Assembly: GCF_001874645.1 (NCBI RefSeq)
Contig: NZ_CP017886.1
Coordinates: 682,001 to 746,000 of the forward strand
From: Pseudomonas frederiksbergensis
Lineage (GTDB): Bacteria; Pseudomonadota; Gammaproteobacteria; Pseudomonadales; Pseudomonadaceae
Direction: 5' to 3'
DNA: 64,000 nucleotides
In this document: piece by piece, positions 1 through 8,862 of the stretch
Position numbering within the stretch: position 1 is the first letter of the stretch
Layout of the letters: each line of letters starts with the position of its first letter
Translations under genes and position numbers: made by a program
Notes under the pieces: model-generated
Seen by the model: the letters and a program-made list of their open reading frames with translations, nothing else
Databases searched by the model: none
What the model was told of the DNA's origin: nothing

Positions 1-2
1 CG

Positions 3-506
3 TTGAGCATCCTGAGTGCCGGCGCCAGCGCTCACAACGATGAATCCCTGGGACGCCGCGCTTCGTACATCGTGGTCGGCGGCCAGATGATCCGCGAGAA
101 CCCGCTGCTCGGCTCCGGTCCCGGAACCTTCCCGCTGCACTATGCGAGCACCGGCTACTCCAAGGCGTTCTCGGCCAACCGCAAGCTCGGCGACTTGTAT
201 CGCCGCGCTCACAACACCTACCTGGAGATTTTCAGCGAGCTCGGCATCCCGGCGGGGTTGCTGTTTGTCGGCCTGCTCGGCATGGGCCTGTTCAATATGC
301 AGCGTGCCCGCAGTGCCTGGCTGAAACGCCATGAATGGGAACAGGCTGACCTGGTCACGCATCTGGGCATGAGCCTGCTGTCGTTGACGGTGTTCTTGCT
401 GTTCCTCAGCGCGCCGAACCAGAAGTACTTGTGGATCATGCTCGCGCTGTCCTGGGTGCTCCGCCTGAAGGCAGAACAAAGCCCGCTACCGGAGCGTCAG
501 GCATGA
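3..506 (+). CDS. O-antigen ligase/polymerase-like membrane protein, C-terminal part
   Basis: The reading frame is already open at the window edge, so the first codon shown is not a start; only about the last 167 residues are present. The loop RAHNTYLEIFSELGIPAGLL, followed by a hydrophobic segment and a second membrane segment near the end, is typical of the large periplasmic loop and last helices of O-antigen ligase/Wzy-type integral membrane proteins, which join or polymerise lipid-linked sugars at the periplasmic face. It overlaps the next gene by ATGA (503-506), so it belongs to the same operon. Ligase and polymerase cannot be told apart from this fragment. Confidence 0.75.
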   Translation: MSILSAGASAHNDESLGRRASYIVVGGQMIRENPLLGSGPGTFPLHYASTGYSKAFSANRKLGDLYRRAHNTYLEIFSELGIPAGLLFVGLLGMGLFNMQRARSAWLKRHEWEQADLVTHLGMSLLSLTVFLLFLSAPNQKYLWIMLALSWVLRLKAEQSPLPERQA

Positions 507-1471
507 ACCGCATCAGTGTTGTCATCCCGATGTACAACGAGGCGCAGCACATCGCCCGAACCTTACAGGCTGCACGTCTGGCCGCGAAAGTCGCCGGGCT
601 CGAATGCGAGCTGATCGTGGTCGACAACGGCTCCCAGGATCAGGGGCCACAGATTGCCCGCAACCTCGGCGCTCAGGTGCTGAGCCAGCCCGGCCTGCAC
701 ATCGGCGCCCTGCGCAATCGAGGCGCGGCACTGGCCACCGGTGACTGGCTGGCGTTCCTCGATGCCGACATCGAGATGCCGCAAAACTGGCTGACACTGC
801 TGGTTGATCTGCATTCCAGCGGCCAGGCCGATGTGCTCGCGCTGGACCTGCAAACGCCCGTCCAGGCGCCGTGGTTTGCCCATGCCTGGCAACGCCGCAC
901 CGAGCAAGCCAATGGTCAGTCCACCCTTGCGGTGCAATGGCTACCGTCCGCCAACCTGTTGATGCCCCGCGAATGGTTCGCGCGTGTCGGCGGCTTCAAC
1001 GAAGCATTGCGCACCGGCGAAGACAAGGACTTGACCCTGCGTTTGGGCAAGGCCGGCGCACGGCTAATGGCGGTCAGTGAAAGCGTGGCGTTGCACTGGG
1101 GGTACGAGTGCAGCTGGCGCGAGTGGCTGGGCAAGGAACTGTGGCGCCAGGGCAGTCATTTGCAACTGCTGCGCAGCCACGGTGTGAGCCTGCGCTTGCT
1201 GCGCTTTCCCCTGCTCTCTCTCGGTGCCTGGGTGCTGGACGGCATGGCGCTGTCGGCACTGCTCTATGGAGTGCCGCACCTGACCCTGGTGTGTTTGCTG
1301 ATCAGCAGCCTGCCCGCGTTGGTATTGAGCCTGCGCCAGAGTCTGAAACACCACGACCTGCATTTGACGCTGCAACTCTGGGGCCTGCACTGGTTGCGCC
1401 TGCACCTGGCTGGAGCGGCCTTCGTCCTCAGCCTGTGTCATTGGAACGCCAGGAGGCCTGCCCGTGGCTAA
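503..1471 (+). CDS. Family 2 glycosyltransferase
   Basis: A 322-residue GT-A fold glycosyltransferase that would add a sugar to a lipid-linked oligosaccharide on the cytoplasmic side of the membrane. It starts VVIPMYNEAQHI, the usual GT2 nucleotide-binding strand. DADIEMP near residue 90 supplies the DXD-type metal site, and GEDKDLTLRLGKAG gives the acceptor/ED region. The C-terminal third is hydrophobic, suggesting membrane anchoring. The ATG at 503 is chosen because it starts right at the GT2 fold and overlaps the upstream stop (ATGA). It overlaps the next gene by 8 nt. Acceptor and donor sugars cannot be read from the sequence. Confidence 0.88.
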   Translation: MNRISVVIPMYNEAQHIARTLQAARLAAKVAGLECELIVVDNGSQDQGPQIARNLGAQVLSQPGLHIGALRNRGAALATGDWLAFLDADIEMPQNWLTLLVDLHSSGQADVLALDLQTPVQAPWFAHAWQRRTEQANGQSTLAVQWLPSANLLMPREWFARVGGFNEALRTGEDKDLTLRLGKAGARLMAVSESVALHWGYECSWREWLGKELWRQGSHLQLLRSHGVSLRLLRFPLLSLGAWVLDGMALSALLYGVPHLTLVCLLISSLPALVLSLRQSLKHHDLHLTLQLWGLHWLRLHLAGAAFVLSLCHWNARRPARG

Positions 1472-2600
1472 ACTCATTTTCTGGTTGTGCCTGTTGCTGC
1501 CGGTGTACGCCTACCTGGGTTACCCGCTGCTGCTGACGGTCGCTGGGCTGTTTTTTCCTCGACACAGGCCATTGCCCTTGCCTGCACAACGGGTCAGCGT
1601 GGTAGTTGCCGCGTATAACGAGCAACGCACGATCGAGAACAAACTGCGCAATCTGCTGGCCCAGGACTATCACGCTGCCAGCTTGCAGATCATCGTCGCC
1701 AGCGACGGCTCCACCGATCAGACCGTGGCCCTGGCACGCAGCTTCGACGACCCGCGCATCGAGGTGCTCGACCTGCCACGCCAAGGCAAGAACAGTGCGC
1801 TCAACGCCGCTGTCAGCTACTGCACAGGCGATATCCTGGTGTTTACCGATGCCGATGTTCACTGGATCGACGGCACCTTGCAGCAACTGCTGGCGCCGTT
1901 TGCCGACCCTGAAGTCGGGGGTACCGTCGGCAACATGAACATCCCCGTCCCTGGCTCAGGCCTGAGCCTGGGCGAAAGCCTGTACCGCCACTACGAAGCC
2001 TGGCTGCGCCGGGTGGAAAGCCGCACCGGCTGCACGGTCTCGGCCGACGGTGCCCTGCAGGCCTTGCGCCACGAGCTGTACCAACCGATTCCAGCCCTGG
2101 TCAACGACGATTTCTTTATCAACACCTGCGCACCGGTCGCGGGTAAGCGCGTTGTCTATGTCGACGACGCCAAGGTGCTCGATCAAGGCGTGGACGAGGC
2201 CGAGCGACAGTTCAGCCGCCGCCAGCGCGTCACCGTCGGCGGACTGATCAGCCTGGCGGCCCGGCGTGAGCTGCTCAACCCGCTGCACCATGGCCTGTAC
2301 GCCATCGCGTTGATCAGCCACAAGCTGATCCGCCGGCTGGCGCCGGTACTGTTGCTGCCCTTGCTGGTGGCCAACTTCTGGCTGCTCGATGAGCATGACC
2401 TCTACCGCCTGACCCTGGCCGCCCAGTTGCTCGGCTACGCCTTTGCCGTGGCCGGCCTGCTGGACGTGCGTCACCGCTTGCCCAAGCCGTTTCGCCTCGC
2501 CGCGTTCGTGCTGGTGACCCTGGCCGGCATGAGCGTCGGCCTGTGGCAGTTCTTGCGCGGGCACAGCTACAACCAATGGAACCCCGACCAGACGCGATGA
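1464..2600 (+). CDS. Family 2 glycosyltransferase, membrane-anchored
   Basis: A 378-residue GT2 with an N-terminal membrane helix (residues about 1-25) and hydrophobic helices in the last third. SVVVAAYNEQRTI is the donor-binding start, FTDADVHW carries the DXD, and NDDFFI plus the SRRQRV segment correspond to the later acidic and Q/RXXRW-like motifs of processive GT2 enzymes. The arrangement resembles exopolysaccharide glycosyltransferases with a cytoplasmic catalytic domain between membrane segments. It overlaps the upstream GT2 and runs directly into the deacetylase gene. Linkage specificity is unknown. Confidence 0.87.
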   Translation: MAKLIFWLCLLLPVYAYLGYPLLLTVAGLFFPRHRPLPLPAQRVSVVVAAYNEQRTIENKLRNLLAQDYHAASLQIIVASDGSTDQTVALARSFDDPRIEVLDLPRQGKNSALNAAVSYCTGDILVFTDADVHWIDGTLQQLLAPFADPEVGGTVGNMNIPVPGSGLSLGESLYRHYEAWLRRVESRTGCTVSADGALQALRHELYQPIPALVNDDFFINTCAPVAGKRVVYVDDAKVLDQGVDEAERQFSRRQRVTVGGLISLAARRELLNPLHHGLYAIALISHKLIRRLAPVLLLPLLVANFWLLDEHDLYRLTLAAQLLGYAFAVAGLLDVRHRLPKPFRLAAFVLVTLAGMSVGLWQFLRGHSYNQWNPDQTR

Positions 2601-2609
2601 GTGCCTGAC

Positions 2610-3617
2610 ATGCCGATCAAGACCAGTATCAAGCGTGCCAGCGGCTGGTTGTACCTGAACTCCCCCCTGGGCCGCCGTCAATTGCGCGGCGCCGGGGTGA
2701 TCCTGATGCTGCACCGGGTGTTGGCCGACGATCATGCCGCCGCACTGCCACACCGCAACGAGCTGTGCGTCGGCCCGCAGGCGTTCGATCATTTACTCGG
2801 TTGGCTGAAACGGCATTTCGACTGCGTGCCGCTGATGGAGTTGCTGCAATCCGACACCCCGAGTGCAGCGACACGACCACGGGTGGCACTGACCTTCGAT
2901 GACGGCTGGCGTGACAACGCACTGAATGCCTTCCCGTTGCTGCAACGGCATCAGGTGCCGGCGAGTATTTTTCTGTCCACGGATTTTATTGGCAGCCGCC
3001 AGCGCTTCTGGTGGGAAAGTCTTGGGGAAACCCTCTGGGGCAGCCACGGCGCCGCGCCGCGACAACGCTTGATTGACTACCTGCACCAGCTCGGTCGGCC
3101 ATTGCCCTACGCGTTCCTCAATGAGCCTGATGAACAGCGCCGCAGCGTGGCCCTGGCGCATTACCTGCAAAGTTTGAAAAACCTCTTGGCGGATACCCTC
3201 AGCCAACTCACCGACACCTGCCCCGAAGAGTCCTTGCCACAAGCACTGGACTGGCAACAAGTGCGCGCCCTGGAGAGTTCCGGGTTGATCAGCTTCGGTC
3301 CCCACGGCGCCAGCCATGCGATTCTCACCGGCCTCGACGATCAGCAGCTGGATCAGGAACTGAGCCGTAGCCGCGATGCCTTGCACCACGGTTGCCAGCA
3401 ACCGCTGCCGGTTTACTGCTACCCCAACGGTGACCACGATCAGCGGGTTCGCCAACATCTGGCGGCGCACCGTTACCCGTACGCCTTGGGCACCGGCACC
3501 GGTATTTACCGTGGCACTGGCGATCCACTGGCATTGCCGCGCTTTGGCGTCAGCCAGCACAACGCCAGCCGCCCTTCGCTGCTGGCCTGGCGCATCAGCC
3601 AAGGGGGGCGCGGATGA
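2610..3617 (+). CDS. NodB-type polysaccharide deacetylase
   Basis: A 335-residue carbohydrate esterase 4 (NodB) family protein. VILMLHRVL is the family's first strand, and LTFDDGWRDNA near residue 95 holds the metal and catalytic aspartates. FGPHGASHAILTGL is the His-containing metal motif, and the C-terminal CYPNGD block is also family-typical. Such enzymes remove N- or O-acetyl groups from sugars in polymers or intermediates. No signal peptide is visible, so cytoplasmic action on lipid-linked precursors is possible. A GTG at 2601 immediately after the upstream stop is an alternative start; the ATG at 2610 is preferred because the conserved part begins at once. It overlaps the flippase gene by ATGA. 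Confidence 0.85.
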   Translation: MPIKTSIKRASGWLYLNSPLGRRQLRGAGVILMLHRVLADDHAAALPHRNELCVGPQAFDHLLGWLKRHFDCVPLMELLQSDTPSAATRPRVALTFDDGWRDNALNAFPLLQRHQVPASIFLSTDFIGSRQRFWWESLGETLWGSHGAAPRQRLIDYLHQLGRPLPYAFLNEPDEQRRSVALAHYLQSLKNLLADTLSQLTDTCPEESLPQALDWQQVRALESSGLISFGPHGASHAILTGLDDQQLDQELSRSRDALHHGCQQPLPVYCYPNGDHDQRVRQHLAAHRYPYALGTGTGIYRGTGDPLALPRFGVSQHNASRPSLLAWRISQGGRG

Positions 3618-4918
3618 GCCGCAACCATTACCTCAAGCACCTGGCATTGAGCATGGGCACCAAGCTGGCGATGATCGGCCTGCGCTTGCTGCGTAACGTG
3701 CTGCTGGCGCGGATCCTCGGGCCCAGCGAGCGCGGGTTGTTCGCCCTGCTCAGCACCCTGCCCGACCTGATCAGCGCCGCCACCAGCGGCGGCCTGAACT
3801 CGGCGGTCGGCTATCAGGCGGCAAAACAACGGCCCATGGGTTTGTTGCTCAGTCAGGTGCTGGTGTTTGGATGCCTGCTGGCCGGTCTGCTGACCCTGCT
3901 GGTGGTGGCGCTGGTACGTGAGTTTGGCAACGAACTGGACATCACCACCCAACTTGGCTTGCTCGCCTGGTTACTGCTGTTGGCGGTGCCGCTGACGGTG
4001 CTCAAGAGCGGCTTGCTGACTCTGCACAACGCCTCCGGCGGTGTGGTCGCTTTCAACGCATTGCGGCTGACCGAGTCGTTGGCGCCGCTGCTGTTGTTTC
4101 TCGCGTTGTTCTGGATGTGGAAAAGCGCTGCTCTGGAAGCGGCGCTGATCAGTTGGCTGGCGGGCATCAGCCTGGTGGTGCTGGCCGGCTGGGTCTGGCT
4201 CAAACGCGATAATCCACTGCAACTGCAATGGGATCGCGCCGGGCAAAATGAGCTGCTGCGCTACAGCGCCAGAAGCCATCCGGACCTGCTGTTTCAACAA
4301 GTGATTCTGCGTTCCGATTATCTGTTCATCGGTGCCCTGCTGGGCAGCGCCGCGCTGGGGCATTACGCGATGGCCAGTGCCGCCGCCGAACTGCTGTTGA
4401 TCGTTCCAGAGGCGGTGACCACACCGTTGATGAAACGCCTGCTGCAACAGGAACAGGGCATCGATCGGCTGACTCCGTTGGCGCTGCGCCTGACCGCTAC
4501 GGTGATGCTCAGCGCCTGTCTGAGCATGGCGCTGATCGGTAAATGGTTGATCGTCACGCTGTTCGGCGTAGCCTATCAACCGGCGTATCCGGCGCTATTG
4601 GCCTTGCTCCCGGGTCTGTTCGGGCTGTGTTACGCGAGCATCCTGCGCCTGGACCTGCTGGGCAAGAATCGCCCCGGCAGTATCTCGCTGATGATGGGCG
4701 CCAGCGCATTGCTCAACCTGGCGCTAAACCTGTTGCTGATTCCCACTTACGGCATTGTCGGCGCTGCCGCGGCATCCTCGATTGCGTACCTCGCCGTCAC
4801 CATCGCCCTGCTGGTTCTGTATTGCCGGCTCAGCGGCGTGCCGGTGTGGCAAACCCTGATCGTCCTGCCCAGCGACCTGGTGCCGATGTGTCAGATGCTG
4901 ATGAGAAAATCGGCATGA
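3614..4918 (+). CDS. Oligosaccharide flippase (Wzx/MATE-like)
   Basis: A 434-residue, highly hydrophobic protein with about 12-14 predicted membrane helices across its whole length. The N-terminal GTKLAMIGLRLLRNVLLARI and LGPSERGLFALLS segments are typical of polysaccharide transporter (Wzx, PST/MOP) proteins, which flip undecaprenyl-linked repeat units to the periplasm. The start overlaps the deacetylase stop (3614-3617), and its own stop overlaps the next start (4915-4918), so translation is coupled. A second, unrelated-looking flippase is encoded at 31333-32622. Confidence 0.85.
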   Translation: MSRNHYLKHLALSMGTKLAMIGLRLLRNVLLARILGPSERGLFALLSTLPDLISAATSGGLNSAVGYQAAKQRPMGLLLSQVLVFGCLLAGLLTLLVVALVREFGNELDITTQLGLLAWLLLLAVPLTVLKSGLLTLHNASGGVVAFNALRLTESLAPLLLFLALFWMWKSAALEAALISWLAGISLVVLAGWVWLKRDNPLQLQWDRAGQNELLRYSARSHPDLLFQQVILRSDYLFIGALLGSAALGHYAMASAAAELLLIVPEAVTTPLMKRLLQQEQGIDRLTPLALRLTATVMLSACLSMALIGKWLIVTLFGVAYQPAYPALLALLPGLFGLCYASILRLDLLGKNRPGSISLMMGASALLNLALNLLLIPTYGIVGAAAASSIAYLAVTIALLVLYCRLSGVPVWQTLIVLPSDLVPMCQMLMRKSA

Positions 4919-6852
4919 AACGCCTTGTGCAGCTCGTCGGCCTGGGGCTCGGTCTCGGCCTTGGGCTAAGCGCTCATGCAGCGCCGATGCGCTGGGCCGA
5001 CATTCGTGACGGCAGCCTGTACCTGCAAGCCGATCGCCCCGACACCCTGACTGTAAGTTGGGTCCCGGCCTGGCAGGCGGACGCCAACGAAGAGCAGCTG
5101 TACCTGCTTGACGGCCAAGGCCGGCTGAAAGGCCAACGGCAGATCGCCGCCAACGAACCCAGCGGCAGTCAGAGCTGGCCGCTGGCACCGGGTGCCGCCA
5201 GTTATCGGCTGGAGATTCCCGGCTACAGCTTTCGCCGTTACCGGGTAGAGCACGATGAACGCACGGTCGCCTTGTTCGCCCCGGCCAAGGTCCACTTCAG
5301 CGCCGAAACCAGCGATGGCGATGAGTTGTACTTCAAGGTAGAACCCGGCGAACACGCGGTGCTCGCCGGCAAATTCCATGACGGCGTCACGGCGCTGCAA
5401 GCGCAACGTGTGGCGGATGGCAAACAACTCAATCTGGCGCTGAAACCCTATCGCGGGTATTGGCAGTTCGATCAGGTCGCACTGCCCACCGCCAGCGTCG
5501 AACAGGTCTGGCGTCTGCGTTTGCGGGGCAGCGGCAAGGTAGCGTTCTGGCTCGACGGCACCGCCAACCTGTTCGCGCAAAACTCGCAGCAGCTCAAGCC
5601 CGTGCGTCAGGACGAAGGACAGGCCCGGCTCACGCTACATGCCGATGTCATTGGCAGAACGCCGAACCTGGGTGTCGCACTGCCCTATACGCTACCGCCG
5701 CCGAGCAGTTACCCGCTGCTTGATGCCCTCAAGCCACGCGCCGCCAGCTACTACAGCTTTGTCGACGTGACCGCGAAAAGGCCGCAGTACGAGGACCGCT
5801 TCCGCCAGTTCTATCAGGACCGTTTGGGCATTACCCAGGACATCACGCTGCTCGCCGGCACCCACCGCAAATCCGACCTGCATGCGGATGTGGTCAGCAA
5901 TGCCGGCCTCGACGCGTGGCTCGCGGGGACCCGCGCCTTGGGTGGCAAAGGCCTGCACTACATCGCTTTCGCCGATGAACCGAACCTCACCTACCCGGAC
6001 TTTGCCGACTATCAAAGCCTCTTCAACAGCATGGCCCGCCAGGTGCGCAGCAATCCCGCCAACTTCAAGGCCGGCGTGCGCATCGCCATGCCGGCCAGTG
6101 CGCGGTTGATCAACGGGCCGTTTGCCGACAACGCCGCCGATAAACGTGGCATCGACTGGGCACGGCGCCTGCTCAGTGAGTCAGGCGACAAGATCGACGC
6201 CCTGGCCTGGCACGAATGGATGATCCGCGACCTGCTGGCCACCCGCGTGTACCGCGACAGTGTGCGGCGCGCTGCCGAGCTGGTCGGCCTCGATCAACAG
6301 GGTCGGCCACGCAAGGCCTTGCTGCTGGACCAGACCAACATCTCCAGCGGTTCGAGCCTCAGCCCCTACGACCAGGAGACGTATTTCGCCTCGCTATGGT
6401 GGGCCTCGGTGGCGATCAACTCGGCCCAGGACGGTCTGCTCGACATGCTCAACTGGTTCCAGGTCGACGACGAGGACAGCTACACCAAGGGCATGCTACG
6501 GGTCCTCGGTCCCGATCGCTTCGAGCTGAAACCGGTGGGCCTCGCCCAGCAATTCATCGCCAGTCACTGGCTGGAAAAAGTCCTGCGCCTGGACAACGAC
6601 GCGTTCGAGGTTGACGTGCTGGCCATGGCCACCGGTCAACAACGCAGCCTGCTAGGCGTCAACAAGGTGACACGCGTGCAGCATGTCACCCTGCAGGGCG
6701 TCGAAGCTTCCTGCCCGTTGTCATCGGACGCGCTGGTTTATTTCGGTGCCGACAGCAAGAGCCGGCCAGCAACATTTCGCTGTCAGGAAGGTCGGGTCAG
6801 CTTCGAACTGCCCGGCGAAACACTGTTCGCCTTGAGCTGGAGCGCCTCATGA
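4915..6852 (+). CDS. Secreted glycosidase-like protein of unknown specificity
   Basis: A 645-residue exported protein. Residues 1-22 form a Gly/Leu-rich signal peptide ending AHA-AP. The first half (about residues 25-270) looks beta-rich. The second half resembles a TIM-barrel glycoside hydrolase: FADEPNLTYPDF places an acid at a strand end, ALAWHEWMIRD has a His-Glu pair typical of clan A catalytic regions, and DMLNWFQVDDED follows a LWWASVAIN strand. The family cannot be fixed by eye, so the call is fold-level only. The ATG at 4915 is chosen over upstream in-frame codons because it begins a signal peptide and forms an ATGA overlap with the flippase gene. Likely role: trimming or hydrolysing the polymer in the periplasm or outside the cell. 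Confidence 0.65.
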   Translation: MKRLVQLVGLGLGLGLGLSAHAAPMRWADIRDGSLYLQADRPDTLTVSWVPAWQADANEEQLYLLDGQGRLKGQRQIAANEPSGSQSWPLAPGAASYRLEIPGYSFRRYRVEHDERTVALFAPAKVHFSAETSDGDELYFKVEPGEHAVLAGKFHDGVTALQAQRVADGKQLNLALKPYRGYWQFDQVALPTASVEQVWRLRLRGSGKVAFWLDGTANLFAQNSQQLKPVRQDEGQARLTLHADVIGRTPNLGVALPYTLPPPSSYPLLDALKPRAASYYSFVDVTAKRPQYEDRFRQFYQDRLGITQDITLLAGTHRKSDLHADVVSNAGLDAWLAGTRALGGKGLHYIAFADEPNLTYPDFADYQSLFNSMARQVRSNPANFKAGVRIAMPASARLINGPFADNAADKRGIDWARRLLSESGDKIDALAWHEWMIRDLLATRVYRDSVRRAAELVGLDQQGRPRKALLLDQTNISSGSSLSPYDQETYFASLWWASVAINSAQDGLLDMLNWFQVDDEDSYTKGMLRVLGPDRFELKPVGLAQQFIASHWLEKVLRLDNDAFEVDVLAMATGQQRSLLGVNKVTRVQHVTLQGVEASCPLSSDALVYFGADSKSRPATFRCQEGRVSFELPGETLFALSWSAS

Positions 6853-6956
6853 ACCGCTCAACTGAACGCTTTACCGCGCAGGTATTCCGCCGCGCGCTAC
6901 GTAGTCCCGTTGTCATTGCTCTTTCATACGGCCAACCCCTTCAGGAGGCAACATGA
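6849..6956 (+). CDS. Possible 35-residue coupled microprotein
   Basis: A short frame fills the gap between the glycosidase-like gene and the GNAT gene exactly: its ATG overlaps the upstream TGA (ATGA at 6849-6852) and its TGA overlaps the downstream ATG (ATGA at 6953-6956). The product is basic (MNRSTERFTAQVFRRALR, then SPVVIALSYG and a short tail) and resembles nothing I recognise. It may only keep ribosomes coupled across the gap, may be a true small protein, or may be coincidence. The downstream gene has its own strong AGGAGG site, so coupling is not strictly needed. Confidence 0.35.
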   Translation: MNRSTERFTAQVFRRALRSPVVIALSYGQPLQEAT

Positions 6957-7642
6957 GTGCATTGCAGAAGTTAAAGGAACGCATCAAGGAAAAAGGCCTG
7001 CGCCACACCTTCAGTACCCTGTGGAAGCGTTTTGTGTATTTCCATTGGGAACTGTTGTGGATGGAGCGCGATCTGGTCAGCCCGATTCCGCCGCACACAC
7101 TCAGGCCCTACACACCGTTACGCCTGGAAACCATCACCGCGCAGAATGCCGGAGCCTTCGCCAAGCACTTCGGCGACCGTGTAGGGACCATGGCCGAACT
7201 GGCTGACGAAGGTCATACCGGGCACATGTATCTGGATGACGAGGGCAACACCGTCGCCTTCATCTGGGGCAGCAATGGCGACTACTATGATCGCCACTAT
7301 TACGGCTGTCGGTTCCCGGTGAATGAGGGCGAGTTTTTCGAGTTCGGCGGCGAACAGATCCGCGCCTATTGGGGCAGCACCCTCTCGGTGGATTTCCAGC
7401 TCGATCTGTGGAAGGCCATGCAAGCGAAAGGCTGTAACAAGGTGGTGGATGTTTGCGAAACCCATAACATCCCGGCCCTGAAACTGCACATTCGCATGGG
7501 CTATAAAGAGCAAGGCCGGGTCATGCATGTGTATGGTCTGTTCGGGCGCTGGCGGTTCTTCCGCGAAACCCGCTACAGCGGCTCGCGCCTGGACGCCTTG
7601 CGCAAACCGTCGCAGCCCACCGTCGCAGCACCGGCAGCCTGA
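6953..7642 (+). CDS. GNAT-like acetyltransferase
   Basis: A 229-residue cytoplasmic protein in the polysaccharide operon. The central part (GHMYLDDEGNTVAFIWGSNG, then WGSTLSVDFQLDLWKAMQAKG and NIPALKLHIRMGYKEQGRV) follows the GNAT layout: a beta hairpin, a helix after the acetyl-CoA loop, and the final N-P-A-hK-hh-MGF strand seen in N-acetyltransferases. It could acylate an amino sugar of the polymer, and it lies next to a FemAB-like gene and two deacetylase genes. It has a strong ribosome-binding site, AGGAGG, 5 nt upstream of the ATG. Substrate unknown. Confidence 0.7.
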   Translation: MSALQKLKERIKEKGLRHTFSTLWKRFVYFHWELLWMERDLVSPIPPHTLRPYTPLRLETITAQNAGAFAKHFGDRVGTMAELADEGHTGHMYLDDEGNTVAFIWGSNGDYYDRHYYGCRFPVNEGEFFEFGGEQIRAYWGSTLSVDFQLDLWKAMQAKGCNKVVDVCETHNIPALKLHIRMGYKEQGRVMHVYGLFGRWRFFRETRYSGSRLDALRKPSQPTVAAPAA

Positions 7643-7647
7643 CCGTC

Positions 7648-8862
7648 ATGGCGGTGCGATTCGAATGGCGCACGTCGTTGTGCGCCACAGACTTTCCAGC
7701 GACAGCCTTTGAGGCCTTGCGCCAGCGGGTAACGGAGCACACGCCGTTCAATGCGCTGGCCTGGCTGTCTGCTGCCGAACGCGCGCTGCCTCGCGACGCG
7801 ACGCTACACGTGCTATTGGGCTGGCAAGGCGAGCAGTTGTGCGTGTGCCTGCCGCTGATCGCCATGCGTGAGCGTTTCGGCGGGCTGCCGTTTCGCGTCT
7901 TGCACCACCTCGGTTATCCCCTCGCTGACCGTATTACCCTGCTTGCCTGCCTGGACGCACAGAGCATCCGCCAGGCATTGAAGGAGACCCGCCGGCACTT
8001 GCCGCACGCGTTGCTGCAACTCAACGAACTGCCAAAACACCCGGACCAGGAAAGTACGCTGACGCAATGGATGCAGCTCAGTTCCACGGGCGAACATCGC
8101 GTCAGTTGTCGGGTGCCGGTGCACCTGATCAGCGACAGCGACCGTCAGGAAATCTGCGGTGATCCGCGCTATAAACTGCGCCGGGCACGCAAACGCATTG
8201 CAGCCTGTGGCGCCGTGGTCAGACGCCTGACCCCGGATGCGGTGACCATGAGGCCCTTACTGCAGGCCATCAGCGAGGTCGAGGCGCACAGTTGGAAAGG
8301 TGACGAAGGCGTCGGGATCTTCTCCGACGCCCGGCACCGACAATGGATAAACGAAGCCTTTACCGCCCTCGCCGCCCAAGGGCGGGTACGCGTGGTCGTG
8401 CTGGAACTGGACGGGCGTTGCATCAGCTATCGCCTCGGTCTTTTGGAACAGGGCCGGCTCTACGACTACAACCTGGCGTTCTTGCCGCAATACGCCGATA
8501 TGGGCAGTGGCCGGGTGCTGCTTGAGGAGTGGATTCGCTGGGGCCTGGATGAGGGCTGGAAGTGGATCGATGCGTCGCGGGTAAGCCTGGACAACTCGAG
8601 CCATCAACTGCATGAACGCATGACCGGGCAGCTCGAACACTGGCGCTGGAGCTTCTACTCCTGGCGCCCCAGCGGACTTTTGCTGGGCCTTGGCTTGCGG
8701 CTCTGGCACCACGTCAAACCGCGCCTGCATCAGTGGCGAGCCAAACATGCGGCAACGGCCGCAACCCGCACGCTCGTCGTGACCAGCGCCGATAAAAAAA
8801 TCTCGCCCACTGCGCACCCCATGGAGGGCGAAAATGCCTCGCCAAGTCATCATCAACGCTGA
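7648..8862 (+). CDS. FemAB/CelD-like GNAT acyltransferase
   Basis: A 404-residue protein of the double-GNAT (FemAB, CelD/BcsL, GNAT_6) type often found in exopolysaccharide clusters. The N-terminal half includes FNALAWLSAAERALP and LPLIAMRERFGGLPFRVL; the C-terminal half includes KLRRARKRIAACGAVV, EAHSWKGDEGVGIFSD and ISYRLGLLEQGRLYDYNLAF, the usual FemAB-like blocks. These enzymes transfer acyl or aminoacyl groups in the cytoplasm. The last 29 nt overlap the next gene. The C-terminal tail, Ala/Thr-rich and charged, looks disordered. Confidence 0.72.
   Translation: MAVRFEWRTSLCATDFPATAFEALRQRVTEHTPFNALAWLSAAERALPRDATLHVLLGWQGEQLCVCLPLIAMRERFGGLPFRVLHHLGYPLADRITLLACLDAQSIRQALKETRRHLPHALLQLNELPKHPDQESTLTQWMQLSSTGEHRVSCRVPVHLISDSDRQEICGDPRYKLRRARKRIAACGAVVRRLTPDAVTMRPLLQAISEVEAHSWKGDEGVGIFSDARHRQWINEAFTALAAQGRVRVVVLELDGRCISYRLGLLEQGRLYDYNLAFLPQYADMGSGRVLLEEWIRWGLDEGWKWIDASRVSLDNSSHQLHERMTGQLEHWRWSFYSWRPSGLLLGLGLRLWHHVKPRLHQWRAKHAATAATRTLVVTSADKKISPTAHPMEGENASPSHHQR

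Noticed and set aside
5689..5699. Second ops-like core (reverse complement GGCGGTAGCGT) on the minus strand
   Set aside because: It lies inside a plus-strand coding region (Thr-Leu-Pro-Pro codons) with no minus-strand gene to control; chance match.
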